Origin: Candidatus Corynebacterium faecigallinarum
GTDB taxonomy: Bacteria > Actinomycetota > Actinomycetes > Mycobacteriales > Mycobacteriaceae
Direction of reading: 5' to 3'
DNA: 64,000 bases
Assembly (NCBI GenBank): GCA_019120175.1
Contig: DWVP01000004.1
Span: 208,341 to 272,340 of the forward strand
Under the pieces are notes generated by a model, which did no database searches, was not told where the DNA came from, and worked only from the letters and a program-made list of their open reading frames with translations. Each line of letters begins with the position of its first letter. Position 1 is the stretch's first letter. The position numbers were made by a program, and so were the translations under genes. This document shows positions 1 through 9,474 of this stretch, piece by piece.

Positions 1-83
1 GTTCATACCCTCGGCCAGGGCGCTATCGGGGTCGTGGAGAGTCGTTGAGTTGCGCGCGTGAGTGAAGATCATGGTGTTGGTGG

Positions 84-1454
84 TCAGTTGCGGAATCCGT
101 GGACAGGGGAAGGGATGAAACCGCCACGGCTGATGAAGCCGTCGCTGCCGACCGAACTCACCGGCATCACCGGGGCGTGGCCGAGGAGCCCGCCGAAATC
201 GACGTCGTCACCGGTGGACGTGCCGACGGCGGGGATCACGCGCACCGCGGTGGTCTTGTGGTTCATCATCCCGATGGCGGCCTCGTCGGCGATCATCCCG
301 GCGATGGAGGATGCGGGTGTGTCCCCGGGGATGGCGACCATGTCCAGGCCCACCGAACAGATGGCGGTCATCGCCTCCAGCTTCTCCAGGTTCAGGTTCC
401 CGGCCTTCACGGCCTCGATCATCCCGGCGTCCTCGGAGACCGGGATGAACGAGCCGGAGAGGCCACCAACCCGTGAACAGGCCATCATGCCGCCCTTTTT
501 CACCGCATCGTTGAGCAAGGCAAGGGCAGCGGTCGTGCCGTGGGCACCGACCTGCTCCAGACCCATGTGCTCCAGGATATGGGCCACGGAGTCACCGATC
601 TCCGCGGTCGGTGCCAGGGAGAGGTCCACGATACCGAAAGGGACTCCGAGCCGCTCAGCGGCCATGGTACCGACCAGCTGGCCGGTGCGGGTCACCTTGA
701 AGGCGGCCTTCTTGATCTCCTCGGCGATCTCGTTGAGTGAAGCCTCGGGGCCCAGGGCGGCGACGGCCCGGTCGACGACACCGGGGCCGGAGACCCCGAC
801 GCTGATCACGCAGTCGGGTTCCTCGATGCCGTGGAAGGCGCCGGCCATGAACGGGTTGTCTCCGACGGAATTTGCGAAGACCACCAGCTTCGCGCAGGCG
901 ATCGAGCCACGGTCGGCGGTTGCGGTGGCGCAGTCCTTGATGACCTGGCCCATCTCCCGGACGGCGTTCATGTTGATACCGGCCCGCGAGGACGCGATGT
1001 TCACCGAGGAACACACCACGTCGGTCTCGCTGAGCGCCTCGGGGATCGACCTGACCAGTCGCTTGTCGCCCTCGGTACCGCCCTTCTCCACGAGCGCGGA
1101 GTAGCCGCCGATGAAGTTCACGCCCACGGTGGCCGCGGCCCGGTCCAGCGCACGGGCGATGTCGACCGGGTCGCAGCCGGGCACCGCCGAGGAGACCAGG
1201 GCGACCGGGGTCACGGAGATGCGCTTGTTGACGATCGGGATGCCCAACTCGGCTTCAATGCCGCGGCACACCGGGACGAGTTCCTCGGCGCGGGAGGTGA
1301 CCATGTCGTACACCGCCTCGCAGGTGGCCCCGGAGGTGGCGCGGACGCAGGGGAGCAGGTTGATGCCCATGGTCACGGTGCGGATGTCCAGCCGGTAGCG
1401 CTGGATCATCTCGATGGTCTCCAGGATGGAGGATGACGGAAGGAAGGCAGTCAC
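84..1454 (-). CDS. PFL family protein (UPF0210/DUF711)
   Basis: A 456-residue protein that matches the UPF0210 (DUF711, PFL-like) family in length and in its conserved stretches, for example TMGINLLPC near the N terminus and [13 protein letters not shown] in the middle. The family is related to glycyl-radical proteins by fold, but no reaction is established. I chose the GTG at 1454 because GAGGGGACC lies just upstream and the homologous region begins at [15 protein letters not shown]; the frame stays open further upstream but that part reads as low-complexity Arg-rich shadow of the ACT gene. It follows the ACT-domain gene by 14 bases, so the two are probably one operon, a pairing widely seen for this family. 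Confidence 0.85.
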   Translation of the reverse strand: MTAFLPSSSILETIEMIQRYRLDIRTVTMGINLLPCVRATSGATCEAVYDMVTSRAEELVPVCRGIEAELGIPIVNKRISVTPVALVSSAVPGCDPVDIARALDRAAATVGVNFIGGYSALVEKGGTEGDKRLVRSIPEALSETDVVCSSVNIASSRAGINMNAVREMGQVIKDCATATADRGSIACAKLVVFANSVGDNPFMAGAFHGIEEPDCVISVGVSGPGVVDRAVAALGPEASLNEIAEEIKKAAFKVTRTGQLVGTMAAERLGVPFGIVDLSLAPTAEIGDSVAHILEHMGLEQVGAHGTTAALALLNDAVKKGGMMACSRVGGLSGSFIPVSEDAGMIEAVKAGNLNLEKLEAMTAICSVGLDMVAIPGDTPASSIAGMIADEAAIGMMNHKTTAVRVIPAVGTSTGDDVDFGGLLGHAPVMPVSSVGSDGFISRGGFIPSPVHGFRN

Positions 1455-1468
1455 GTGTCCTGGTCCCC

Positions 1469-1744
1469 TCAGATCTCGTGCATGGCGTCGAAGATCGCCT
1501 GCGACTGGAGGGTGATGACCAGCTTCTCCTGCTCTTCGACGCGCGTCATACGGTCGTTGACGGCGGTGACGGAAAGGTCGTCGGGCAGTTCGACGTGCAG
1601 GATCATGGTGAACCATTCATCCATGATCGTCTGGGAGACGTTGCGGATGTTGATCCCCAGCTCCGCACAAGCCGTGGAGACGGCGGCGATGATTCCGGTG
1701 TGGTCCCGTCCGGTGACGGTCATGATCGCGATCATGCTTCTCAT
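1469..1744 (-). CDS. ACT domain protein (UPF0237)
   Basis: A 91-residue single ACT-domain protein with the UPF0237 signature [15 protein letters not shown] at the N terminus and [10 protein letters not shown] in the middle. ACT domains bind amino acids or similar small ligands, so this is probably a ligand sensor that acts with the PFL-family protein encoded 14 bases downstream. The start is the ATG at 1744 ([10 protein letters not shown]); the ATG at 1735 would give the more typical family N terminus and cannot be excluded. The ligand cannot be told from sequence. Confidence 0.8.
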   Translation of the reverse strand: MRSMIAIMTVTGRDHTGIIAAVSTACAELGINIRNVSQTIMDEWFTMILHVELPDDLSVTAVNDRMTRVEEQEKLVITLQSQAIFDAMHEI

Positions 1745-1873
1745 GCTACGTCCTGGGGGGAATGGAGACGCCCACCGGTGGCGGTCTCGCCCGGAAATGG
1801 GCGGTCCGGGCACCCGTGGGCGCAGTGGGTGGTGCGGCGGATCATCCTCCGGTAGACACTGGGCAACCGACGT

Positions 1874-2446
1874 CTAGTCGGTGTCCTGGACTCGGAGCGA
1901 GTGTTCGACGATATCGAGTGCCTCGGGGAGGAGGGTGTCGTCCCGGTCGGACGCCAGATGCGCCATGACACCTTCCAGGACGAGCTCCAGCAGTTGGAGG
2001 GTTGTCTCGGTGGAGATGTCGGTGCGAAGGCGCCCGGAGTCACGCTGTTCCTCCAGACGTGCGGTGACCGCCCGGCGGAGGGTCTGCTGGTCGGCGTCCC
2101 AGGTTTTCCTGAGCTGTTCGTCGTGTCGGATCCGACGGGTGATCTCCACCCGCAGGCCCCACCAGTCGGCAAGCTCGGGGTCCTCGAGCAGGTACCTGAT
2201 CAGACCGATCATGCCCTGTTCGCTGGCCAGCTCGGTCATTCGGAGCATGTCCCGGTGTGCGACTTCGCGGAACAAGGTCTCCTTGTTCCGGTAATGGTGG
2301 AATATCGCCCCGCGTGACTTGCCTGTCTCCTTCTCCAACCGGGAGACGGTGGCACCGTCGTAGCCGTGGGTGACGAAGCACTCACGGGCTCCCCGGAGAA
2401 TGTCTGTCCGCCGCTCGGAGAGGTCTGTCTCGCTGACCTTTGGCAT
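1874..2446 (-). CDS. acnR: TetR-family repressor AcnR of aconitase
   Basis: A 190-residue TetR protein with an N-terminal helix-turn-helix (about residues 12-58, including GATVSRLEKETGKSRGAIFH) and an all-helical ligand domain. It lies directly downstream of acn on the same strand, 81 bases away, as acnR does in Corynebacterium glutamicum and Rv1474c in Mycobacterium tuberculosis; in C. glutamicum (188 residues) it represses acn. A site fitting the AcnR consensus occurs upstream of acn at 5495-5510. Its RBS is AAAAGGGG about 10 bases before the ATG. The acn-acnR spacer holds a strong hairpin, so acnR may be expressed by partial readthrough from acn. Confidence 0.92.
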   Translation of the reverse strand: MPKVSETDLSERRTDILRGARECFVTHGYDGATVSRLEKETGKSRGAIFHHYRNKETLFREVAHRDMLRMTELASEQGMIGLIRYLLEDPELADWWGLRVEITRRIRHDEQLRKTWDADQQTLRRAVTARLEEQRDSGRLRTDISTETTLQLLELVLEGVMAHLASDRDDTLLPEALDIVEHSLRVQDTD

Positions 2447-2478
2447 GGAGTTCAGCCCCTTTTAAGCGGGATAGCGGT

Positions 2479-2512
2479 CCGCCCGCCGCGCGAGGACTCG
2501 CGTGACGGGCGG
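2479..2512 (-). terminator. hairpin between acn and acnR
   Basis: Stem CCGCCCG (2479-2485) with CGGGCGG (2506-2512), stacked on an inner stem CGCGAG/CTCGCG around a two-base loop. There is no T-run, so it may attenuate rather than end transcription passing from acn into acnR. Confidence 0.55.
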
Positions 2513-2527
2513 TGACGGACGAAGGGT

Positions 2528-5341
2528 CTAGGCCTTCTTCATCATGCTGCGCAGCACGAACGGCAGGATGCCGCCGTTGCGGTAGTAGTCAGCCTCACCG
2601 GGGGTGTCGATACGGGTGACGGCGTCGAACTCGATGACCGAGCCGTCCTCCTTGGTGGCGGTGACCTTGACGGTCTCCGGGGTGACACCCTCGTTCAGGG
2701 TCTCGATGCCCTCGAAGTCGAAGGTCTCGGTTCCATCGATGCCCAGGGACTTCCAGGACTCGCCGGCCGGGAACTGCAGCGGGACAACGCCCATGCCGAC
2801 CAGGTTGGAGCGGTGGATACGCTCGAAGCTCTCGGCGATGACGGCCTTGACGCCCAGCAGCAGGGTGCCCTTGGCAGCCCAGTCACGCGAGGAACCGGTG
2901 CCGTACTCCTTACCACCCAGGACGACCAGCGGGGTGCCCTGCTTCTCGTAGTTCACCGCAGCGTCGTAGATGAAGGACTGCGGTGCACCCTCCTGGGTGA
3001 AGTCGCGGGTGTAGCCGCCGGCGATACCGTCGAGCAGCTGGTTCTGCAGGCGGATGTTGGCGAAGGTACCGCGGACCATGACCTCGTGGTTACCACGGCG
3101 GGCACCCAGGGAGTTGTAGTCCTTACGCTGGACACCCTTGGAGTCCAGGTACTGGGCGGCCGGGGTGCCGGGCTTGATGGAGGATGCCGGGGAGATGTGG
3201 TCGGTGGTGACCGAGTCGCCCAGCAGAGCCAGGACGCGGGCACCCTTGACATCGTTGACCGGGGACGGGGTGGTCTCCATGCCGTCGAAGTAGGGGGCCT
3301 TGCGGATGTAGGACGAGGCGTCGTCCCAGGCGAAGGTCTTGCCCTCCGGCACGTCCAGGGACTGCCAGCGGTGGTCGCCCTTGTACACGTCGGCGTAGTC
3401 GGCGGTGTACAGCTCGCGGGAGATCGAAGAGTCGATGACTTCCTGGATGTCCTCGGTGGAGGGCCAGACGTCCTTGAGGAAGACGTCGTTGCCGTCCTGG
3501 TCCTGGCCGAGCGGCTGGGTCTCGAAGTCGAAGTCCATGGTGCCGGCGATGGCGTAGGCGATGACCAGGATCGGGGAGGCCAGGTAGTTCATCTTGATGT
3601 CGGGGGAGATGCGTCCCTCGAAGTTACGGTTACCGGACAGGACCGCGGTGGCGGCCAGGTCGGCGTCGTTGATGCCCTTGGAGATCTCGTCCGGCAGCGG
3701 GCCGGAGTTACCGATGCAGGTGGTGCAACCGTAGCCGACCAGGTAGAAGCCCATGGCCTCCAGGTCCTTCCACAGGTTGGCAGCCTCGAAGTAGCCGGTG
3801 ACGACCTGGGAACCCGGGGCGATGGAGGTCTTGACCCACGGTGCGGAGGTCAGTCCCTTCTCGGCGGCCTTGCGGGCCAGCAGGCCGGCACCGACCATGA
3901 CCGACGGGTTCGAGGTGTTGGTGCAGGAGGTGATCGAGGCGATACCGACCATACCGTGGTCCAGGATCATGTCCTGGCCGTTGTAGTTGACCTCGACCGG
4001 GTTGGACGGACGACCCTCGTTGCCGTTGGCGGCGGACGGCAGGTTGCCCTTGGCGTCGGCAGCGGTGGTCGGGGTGCCGGCGTGGCCCCCGACGTTGCCG
4101 CCCTCGGCGACGAAGTCCTGGGCGTCCGGGTTGCCGGAGTTGCTGTCGGCGTAGTTGTGCAGGTCCTTGCGGAACTGGGCCTTGGCGGAGGAGAGCTCGA
4201 TACGGTCCTGGGGACGCTTCGGGCCGGCGATGGACGGCACGACGGTGGACAGGTCCAGCTCGAGGTACTCGGAGAAGTTCGGCTCGTTCTCGTCAGCGGT
4301 CTCCGGGTCAAGCCACATGCCCTGCTCCTTGGCATATGCCTCGACGCGGGCGAGGGTCTCCTCGTCGCGGCCGGTCAGGCGCAGGTAGTTGACGGTCTCC
4401 TGGTCGATCGGGAACATCGCGGCGGTGGAGCCGAACTCCGGGGACATGTTGCCGATGGTGGAGCGGTTGGCCAGGGGCAGCTTGGAGACGCCCTTGCCGT
4501 AGAACTCCACGAACTTGCCGACCACGCCGTGCTGGCGCAGCATGTCGGTGATGGTGAGCACCACGTCGGTGGCGGTCACGCCGGTGGGGATGTCACCGGT
4601 CAGCTTGAAGCCGACCACGCGGGGGATCAGCATGGAGATCGGCTGGCCGAGCATTGCTGCCTCGGCCTCGATGCCACCCACGCCCCAGCCGAGAATGCCG
4701 AGGCCGTTCTCCATGGTGGTGTGGGAGTCGGTACCGACACAGGTGTCGGGGTAGGCGACACCGTTCATGTCGAAGACGGTGCGGGCCAGGTACTCGATGT
4801 TGACCTGGTGGACGATGCCGGTTCCCGGGGGGACCACGCGCAGGTTGTCGAAGGCGCCGGTGGCCCAACGCAGGAGCTTGTAGCGCTCCTCGTTGCGCTG
4901 GTACTCGATGTCCACGTTCTTCTCGAGAGCGCTGGAGTCACCAAAGTTCTCGATGATGACCGAGTGGTCGATGACCATCTCGGCGGGGTTCAGCGGGTTA
5001 ACGTCGTCAGCCTCGCCGCCCATGGCGACAACGGCGTCACGAATCGTCGCGAGGTCGACAACACAGGCCACACCGGTGAAGTCCTGCATGACGACGCGGG
5101 CGGGGGTGAACTGGATCTCGATGCTCGGGTCAGCCGAGGGGTCCCAGTTGGCAATGGCCTCGATGTGCTCGGCGGTGACGTTGGCACCGTCCTCGTTGCG
5201 CAGCAGGTTCTCGCCGAGGACCTTCAGCGAGTAGGGCAGCTTCTCCATGCCCGGGACTTCGCTGAGGCGGTACATCTCGTAGGTGCGGTCACCAACCTCG
5301 AGAGTCCCCTTGGCTCCGAAGGAGTTCTTGCTTTCAGTCAC
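2528..5341 (-). CDS. acn: Aconitate hydratase (aconitase A)
   Basis: A 937-residue aconitase of the AcnA/IRP type, converting citrate to isocitrate in the cytosolic TCA cycle. Visible family features are the [4Fe-4S] ligand cysteines (one in the [11 protein letters not shown] segment, two in [12 protein letters not shown]), the [19 protein letters not shown] segment, and the C-terminal swivel domain with [18 protein letters not shown]. Start: GTG at 5341 gives [16 protein letters not shown], has AGGAG seven bases upstream, and matches C. glutamicum; an ATG at 5404 in the same frame would add 21 unsupported residues. Upstream lie an AcnR-type operator and the divergent Rv1476-like gene. Confidence 0.97.
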   Translation of the reverse strand: MTESKNSFGAKGTLEVGDRTYEMYRLSEVPGMEKLPYSLKVLGENLLRNEDGANVTAEHIEAIANWDPSADPSIEIQFTPARVVMQDFTGVACVVDLATIRDAVVAMGGEADDVNPLNPAEMVIDHSVIIENFGDSSALEKNVDIEYQRNEERYKLLRWATGAFDNLRVVPPGTGIVHQVNIEYLARTVFDMNGVAYPDTCVGTDSHTTMENGLGILGWGVGGIEAEAAMLGQPISMLIPRVVGFKLTGDIPTGVTATDVVLTITDMLRQHGVVGKFVEFYGKGVSKLPLANRSTIGNMSPEFGSTAAMFPIDQETVNYLRLTGRDEETLARVEAYAKEQGMWLDPETADENEPNFSEYLELDLSTVVPSIAGPKRPQDRIELSSAKAQFRKDLHNYADSNSGNPDAQDFVAEGGNVGGHAGTPTTAADAKGNLPSAANGNEGRPSNPVEVNYNGQDMILDHGMVGIASITSCTNTSNPSVMVGAGLLARKAAEKGLTSAPWVKTSIAPGSQVVTGYFEAANLWKDLEAMGFYLVGYGCTTCIGNSGPLPDEISKGINDADLAATAVLSGNRNFEGRISPDIKMNYLASPILVIAYAIAGTMDFDFETQPLGQDQDGNDVFLKDVWPSTEDIQEVIDSSISRELYTADYADVYKGDHRWQSLDVPEGKTFAWDDASSYIRKAPYFDGMETTPSPVNDVKGARVLALLGDSVTTDHISPASSIKPGTPAAQYLDSKGVQRKDYNSLGARRGNHEVMVRGTFANIRLQNQLLDGIAGGYTRDFTQEGAPQSFIYDAAVNYEKQGTPLVVLGGKEYGTGSSRDWAAKGTLLLGVKAVIAESFERIHRSNLVGMGVVPLQFPAGESWKSLGIDGTETFDFEGIETLNEGVTPETVKVTATKEDGSVIEFDAVTRIDTPGEADYYRNGGILPFVLRSMMKKA

Positions 5342-5494
5342 GTCAGTGCTCCTGAATCTCTTCTCGTTATCATCGTCAGTTGTGTGACGTTCGTCCGACG
5401 TCATCCCACTCTCGGCGCCGTCGAAGATACGCGCCGTCGCAGGCCACCTTCCATTGTGCAGTAGCCGCCTCGGATTCCGTCACTTCTACTGTAA

Positions 5495-5510
5495 CAGTAC
5501 GACCGTTATG
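5495..5510 (-). promoter_or_regulatory. AcnR operator upstream of acn
   Basis: On the minus strand this reads CATAACGGTCGTACTG, matching the published C. glutamicum AcnR consensus CAGNACnnncGTACTG with a single mismatch. It overlaps a perfect palindrome, TACTGT-A-ACAGTA at 5487-5499. It sits about 155 bases upstream of the acn start, so a long leader or a second upstream function is implied. Confidence 0.65.
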
Positions 5511-5648
5511 CTACATAACTGCAGGATGAGACCGGACTCGCTCTGGAATACTGCGCGTGTCGACACCCCCGAACGGCACGCGTGCTGGTACAAATCTATA
5601 CAGTCAGATAACCAACAGCAGAACCGACAGTGGCGGATGAGGTGCACG

Positions 5649-6149
5649 GTGGAGTTCGAGAATATTGATCTCGACGCGATTCTCCAGGAGATCGAGGCCT
5701 CCGGACTCTCCGTCTCGCAGGCCGGAGACGGGCTCAGTGACACGGATATCGCGAGTTACCGCGAGCTCGTCGCTGGCGCGGGGGAGAGTGCGTCCGCACT
5801 CGAGGACTTGAACATCGTCCTGCTTGACCGAAGCACTGGGGCCGGAACCGTGCTTCGGAACCTGGCTCAGACCGTCAAGGACGATACGGGTGCCGACACT
5901 GTCATGGTTCGTGCCCCGCACAACACCCAGGTACTCAGCGATTCCCTGTCGCGCTATCAGATCGAGTCGACCCAGCGCGAGCTCCACGGCTCACGTGCAC
6001 CTGAGGATGTGCCGGATTTCCTCCTCTCCGCTGAGCAGATGCAGCCGGACTTTGGCCTTCTCAATGTCCTGATCCTGGTCGGAGTGCTGATTGTCGCACT
6101 CTGTGCCACTGCCGGCGCCGTCATCACCTATCGACGTCCCGGACGCTGA
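5649..6149 (+). CDS. Rv1476-family membrane protein
   Basis: A 166-residue protein with a soluble N-terminal part of about 130 residues and one transmembrane segment near the C terminus (VLILVGVLIVALCATAGAVI) followed by a short basic tail, so the bulk probably lies on the outside or inside face of a single span. It stands between acn and the ripA-type hydrolase exactly as Rv1476 does in Mycobacterium. No biochemical role is established for the family; context suggests a cell-envelope link. Start GTG at 5649 has GATGAGG about seven bases before it; ATG at 5637 is the alternative. A 13-bp stem terminator follows. Confidence 0.75.
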   Translation: MEFENIDLDAILQEIEASGLSVSQAGDGLSDTDIASYRELVAGAGESASALEDLNIVLLDRSTGAGTVLRNLAQTVKDDTGADTVMVRAPHNTQVLSDSLSRYQIESTQRELHGSRAPEDVPDFLLSAEQMQPDFGLLNVLILVGVLIVALCATAGAVITYRRPGR

Positions 6150-6168
6150 CAGTCACGGATTTCCCTAT

Positions 6169-6200
6169 GAAGCGTCGACCCCTGTGAGGGTCGGCGCTTC
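6169..6200 (+). terminator. hairpin after the Rv1476-like gene
   Basis: A 13-base stem, 6169-6181 with 6188-6200, one T-G pair and otherwise perfect, around a six-base loop. The following bases are not a T-run, so it could work as an imperfect terminator before the ripA control region. Confidence 0.6.
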
Positions 6201-6303
6201 ACCCTTGTCAAGGTCGTTGACTTGTCCCAGCTAAAGTACTGGTCCAGACTTCGGCACTACCTGCATCGATGTCGGCAATTCGACACGCCGAGACATTCCC
6301 TAA

Positions 6304-6319
6304 TGTGATGAAGATCACA
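6304..6319 (+). promoter_or_regulatory. GlxR (CRP-type) binding site
   Basis: TGTGATGAAGATCACA carries both perfect half-sites of the corynebacterial GlxR consensus TGTGA-N6-TCACA. It lies about 380 bases before the ripA start. GlxR is the cAMP-responsive global regulator of corynebacteria and controls several cell-wall hydrolase genes. Confidence 0.75.
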
Positions 6320-6700
6320 TATATGCCGACCATCTTTCCGGTCGCAGGTCAAGCCGTATCCCATGACTCATGTTCCCCGTGTTTCTTATGTGGTTAGTGG
6401 GAGTCGGGTTTCGCATGGGAGTGCTGTGGCTTACGGTTCACCTGTCGTCATTTGGTAACGATCCGGTATCAGAGTGACGGAAGTTGCATCTAGTGCTTCC
6501 GCACACCAGACCGAACCGAAACCAGACCGTGACAATCTGGCGGGCCTCACAGCTCCGTCGGATCGCTCCGGAGCTTCGGGCCCTGGACCATCATGCGGGG
6601 AAGCGTGGTGGACAGGACGCCGGATCACGGGGTCCACGGTCGACGGCACGCGAGATTTGCCCCTTATCGCCATCGCCATTTCCACGAGGAGAGACCAACC

Positions 6701-8596
6701 GTGGCACTTCGACTGAAAGCCCGTGGGACGACCCGCAGGTCGACCGTCCGGTCCACGCGGACACTGCTGTCCTTTGCAGTCGCCGCTGGACTCACTGTCC
6801 AAGCGACCACTGCCGTCGCCGCCCCCTCGGACGCGTCGGACCCGGCGGACTCCGGGTCCGGTGACTCCAACGCCACCGCCGAATCTTTCCTCGCTGACCT
6901 CGTCGGCGAGGTCTCGTCTACCGAAGGCGCGGTCGCGTCGATGGAGAACGAGCTCGGTGGCCTGCGCGAGTCCGTCAACAAGGCCCGCGTCGACCTGGAC
7001 CGTGCCCAGCGTGAAGCCCAGGAAGCCCAGGACAACGTCACTGACGCCCGCGGACGTCTCGACTCGTCCAACTCCGATGTGGAAGAGGCACAGGAGCAGC
7101 TCGACGAGATCGCCCGGTCCGCCTACGCCCGTGGTGGTGACGCCGCCCCGGTGAACCTGGCTGCTGGTGGTGACATCGCCGCAGATTCCCTGGACCGTGC
7201 CACCTACCTGCGACTCGCCAGCGAGAAGCAGCAGTCCGAGATCGACCGTCTCGACCTGGTCCGGACCCAGACCGCCAACGAGGAGTCCTCGTTGCGTGAG
7301 TCCCGGGACACCGCCGACGGAATGGTCGGACGGGCTCGTGACGCCCATGCGGCCGCGGAAGAGGCATTTTCCAGTGCCCAGTCCTCCATCGCGGAAAAGT
7401 CCGGCGAGCTCGAGGACCTGCGCTCCGACCTTGCCGCAGCCGAGGCCCGCCTGAAGGCGGCCAAGAGCGCCGTCGACCGGGTGTCCGCCAACGCCGGGGC
7501 ATCCTCCTTCGACAAGCGTCGGGCCGCCGAGAACGCCGCCGACCGTGCCGAGGCGCGGCTCGAGGGACAGGATGACACCGCTGATCAGCTGGTGGAGCCC
7601 AAGGTCGAGGAGGTCGAGATCCCTGAGGGCGCCGAGGGCATGGAGGGCACGGAGGGCACGGAGGGCGCTGAGGCACCTGAGGGTGCTGAGGCTCCGGCGG
7701 ACGTCGAGGCTCCCGCCGAGCAGGATCTCGGCGAGGAGGGTCCTGCAGAAAGCGCCCCCGCTGAGGAAGATCCCGCAGTGCATGACGAGCAGCCCGACGA
7801 GCAGCCTGCCGGGGATCCCGGCCTGTCCGAGGGCTCAGGTGCTGAGGGTAGTGCCGGCGGTGAGGAAGGTGAGCCGGTCGATCCGGGCGCCATCGAGTCC
7901 TCCTTCAGTGCTGACCCGGAGGGCGATGAGCGCCGTCAGGCCGCGATCGATGGTCTGGTCGGTGCCGCTGGCGCCGCCGCATTCGCTGGCATCAACGCAC
8001 ACCTGGAAGGAACCCCTGATGGGGCCGTTGACGCCGCAATCAACGCCGCACAGGGCGCAGCGGGCGAGTCCTGGGAGAACCTGCCGTCCGGCGGGGAAGA
8101 CGGAATCGTCCCGAGCCTCCCGACCCCCGGTGGCAGCGAGCCGGCAGCGCCGGATTCCTCCGGTAGCCGCGAGGAGAAGATCGAGCGGGTCATCGAGCGC
8201 GGAATGGGCGTGATAGGCACCCCGTACTCCTGGGGTGGCGGCAACCAGTACGGGCCCACCCTCGGTGTGCGCGACGGTGGTGTCGCAGACACCCACGGCG
8301 ACTACGCCAAGGTCGGCTTCGACTGCTCCGGCCTGATGGTCTACGCCTTCGCCGCTGTCGGTATCCAGCTCGAGAAGTACTCCGGCTACCAGTACTCCAG
8401 CGGCGGCACCCAGGTGCCGGCGGGAGAAGCACAGCGTGGCGACATGATCTTCTGGGGACCCGGTGGCACCCAGCACGTGGCCCTCTACCTCGGTGACGGC
8501 CAGATGCTGGAGGCACCGAACTCCGGCGATGTCGTCAAGATCTCGCCGGTGCGCTGGGACGGCATGGAGCCGATGGCGGTCCGCCCGATCGAGTAA
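6701..8596 (+). CDS. ripA: Secreted NlpC/P60 peptidoglycan endopeptidase (RipA type)
   Basis: A 631-residue exported hydrolase. In order: basic N terminus and signal peptide ending near AVAAP (about residue 40); a long coiled-coil region (about 45-300, rich in E, R, A); a Glu/Pro/Ala linker (about 302-390, with EGTEGTEGAE-type repeats); and an NlpC/P60 domain (about 485-631). The catalytic Cys is C542 in FDCSGLMVYAF and the His is H592 in TQHVALYL. The family cleaves the D-Glu-mDAP peptide bond to separate daughter cells, and the coiled coil keeps it autoinhibited. GTG at 6701 has GAGGAG upstream. The adjacent gene order matches Rv1476-Rv1477. The name ripA also denotes an unrelated regulator in Corynebacterium. 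Confidence 0.9.
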   Translation: MALRLKARGTTRRSTVRSTRTLLSFAVAAGLTVQATTAVAAPSDASDPADSGSGDSNATAESFLADLVGEVSSTEGAVASMENELGGLRESVNKARVDLDRAQREAQEAQDNVTDARGRLDSSNSDVEEAQEQLDEIARSAYARGGDAAPVNLAAGGDIAADSLDRATYLRLASEKQQSEIDRLDLVRTQTANEESSLRESRDTADGMVGRARDAHAAAEEAFSSAQSSIAEKSGELEDLRSDLAAAEARLKAAKSAVDRVSANAGASSFDKRRAAENAADRAEARLEGQDDTADQLVEPKVEEVEIPEGAEGMEGTEGTEGAEAPEGAEAPADVEAPAEQDLGEEGPAESAPAEEDPAVHDEQPDEQPAGDPGLSEGSGAEGSAGGEEGEPVDPGAIESSFSADPEGDERRQAAIDGLVGAAGAAAFAGINAHLEGTPDGAVDAAINAAQGAAGESWENLPSGGEDGIVPSLPTPGGSEPAAPDSSGSREEKIERVIERGMGVIGTPYSWGGGNQYGPTLGVRDGGVADTHGDYAKVGFDCSGLMVYAFAAVGIQLEKYSGYQYSSGGTQVPAGEAQRGDMIFWGPGGTQHVALYLGDGQMLEAPNSGDVVKISPVRWDGMEPMAVRPIE

Positions 8597-8612
8597 CCCG
8601 CTGCCGAAGCAG

Positions 8613-9449
8613 CTAGCGCACCAGCTCCCGCATCGCGTGGTCCACAGCAGTGATCCGCGCGGTGCGGACCGCGCGTGAGAGGGGGAGCAGGGCCGGGTCC
8701 AGGGAGGCGCCGGCCGCCGAGGACCGGGTGACCTCGATGATCGAGGACACCACGTCGGCCCTGGCCATCAATTTCACGGCACGCGGCGACACGCCCTCGG
8801 GAAGTCCCGGCAGTCCGAAGTAGTCCGACAGGGTCCCGACCGCCAGTCGGGGACCGGCGTGCGGGGTGGGGGACAGACCAGCGTCGGACGCCTCCTCGAT
8901 CAGTGCCGCCGCAGCACTGGTGGCCTCACGTAACCGGGTCTCCGCCTCGCCGGGACTGAAGAACTCCGCCGGTGCAGAGGGCCCTTCACAGCGGTACCAG
9001 ACCCACTCGACCAGCGAGGCGTCCCGCAATGTCGGGACGATGACATGGACGACGTCCGACTCGGCGTCGGCGACAGTGATCCCGGCCCCGGTGGACGCCA
9101 CCGCCGCGGCACCACGGGTGCCGGCCGGCAGGGCCGGGGGATCACCCGGGCCGGCGAGGGCCAGTCCGGCCAGGGGACGGTCCGCCAGGCTGACGGGGCT
9201 TTCCTTGGTGACCTCCCGGGCGGCGAGTAGAAGGTCCACCAGGGTCGTGCGGCGTCCGGTGAACCGTCCGCCGAAGGGGTCGCCGGACATCTCGTCGACC
9301 ACGAGGGTGTGTGCCGGTCCCTGAACATCCTGGAAAGCGTCGATGACCTGGTCGGTGGGGAGCAGACCGTGGAGCCACCACCCGAGCCAGAGGGAGGTGT
9401 TCTGCACCGGAGACCAGAGTTGCTCGCGGATGGGGGTGCTGGACATCAT
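8613..9449 (-). CDS. Conserved hypothetical protein
   Basis: A 278-residue soluble protein without a domain I recognise. Recognisable stretches are SLWLGWWLHGLLPTDQVIDA near the N terminus and FGGRFTGRRTTLVDLLLAAR. It appears conserved in corynebacteria from its codon use and clean frame. A TAGGCT box (9457-9462 on the minus strand) lies seven bases before the ATG at 9449, which suggests a leaderless transcript and decides the start over the adjacent ATG at 9446. It is divergent from the DUF3097 gene, and the two -10 boxes nearly overlap. Confidence 0.65.
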   Translation of the reverse strand: MMSSTPIREQLWSPVQNTSLWLGWWLHGLLPTDQVIDAFQDVQGPAHTLVVDEMSGDPFGGRFTGRRTTLVDLLLAAREVTKESPVSLADRPLAGLALAGPGDPPALPAGTRGAAAVASTGAGITVADAESDVVHVIVPTLRDASLVEWVWYRCEGPSAPAEFFSPGEAETRLREATSAAAALIEEASDAGLSPTPHAGPRLAVGTLSDYFGLPGLPEGVSPRAVKLMARADVVSSIIEVTRSSAAGASLDPALLPLSRAVRTARITAVDHAMRELVR

Positions 9450-9474
9450 CCGTCCTAGCCTATTGTTGACCGTC

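Larger units (their letters stand above)
6150..6700 (+). other. Long control region upstream of ripA
   Basis: About 550 bases without a convincing gene. It holds the hairpin at 6169-6200 and the GlxR-type site at 6304-6319. The frames open here are shadows. The length suggests complex control or a long leader for the cell-wall hydrolase; I could not recognise a known riboswitch. Confidence 0.5.

Noticed and set aside
1-83. Start of a minus-strand gene at the left end (ATG at 6-4, GAGGGT just before)
   Set aside because: Only one codon lies inside the window and the RBS spacing is poor, so there is no support.
2813-5464. A long open frame antisense to aconitase (about 880 codons)
   Set aside because: It is a GC-rich shadow of the acn gene; low-complexity Gly/Val/Asp residues and no RBS.
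6201-6700. A c-di-AMP (ydaO-type) riboswitch in the long leader of ripA
   Set aside because: Such leaders are known upstream of cell-wall hydrolases in actinobacteria, but I could not find the conserved core motifs. A covariance-model scan of 6200-6700 would settle it.
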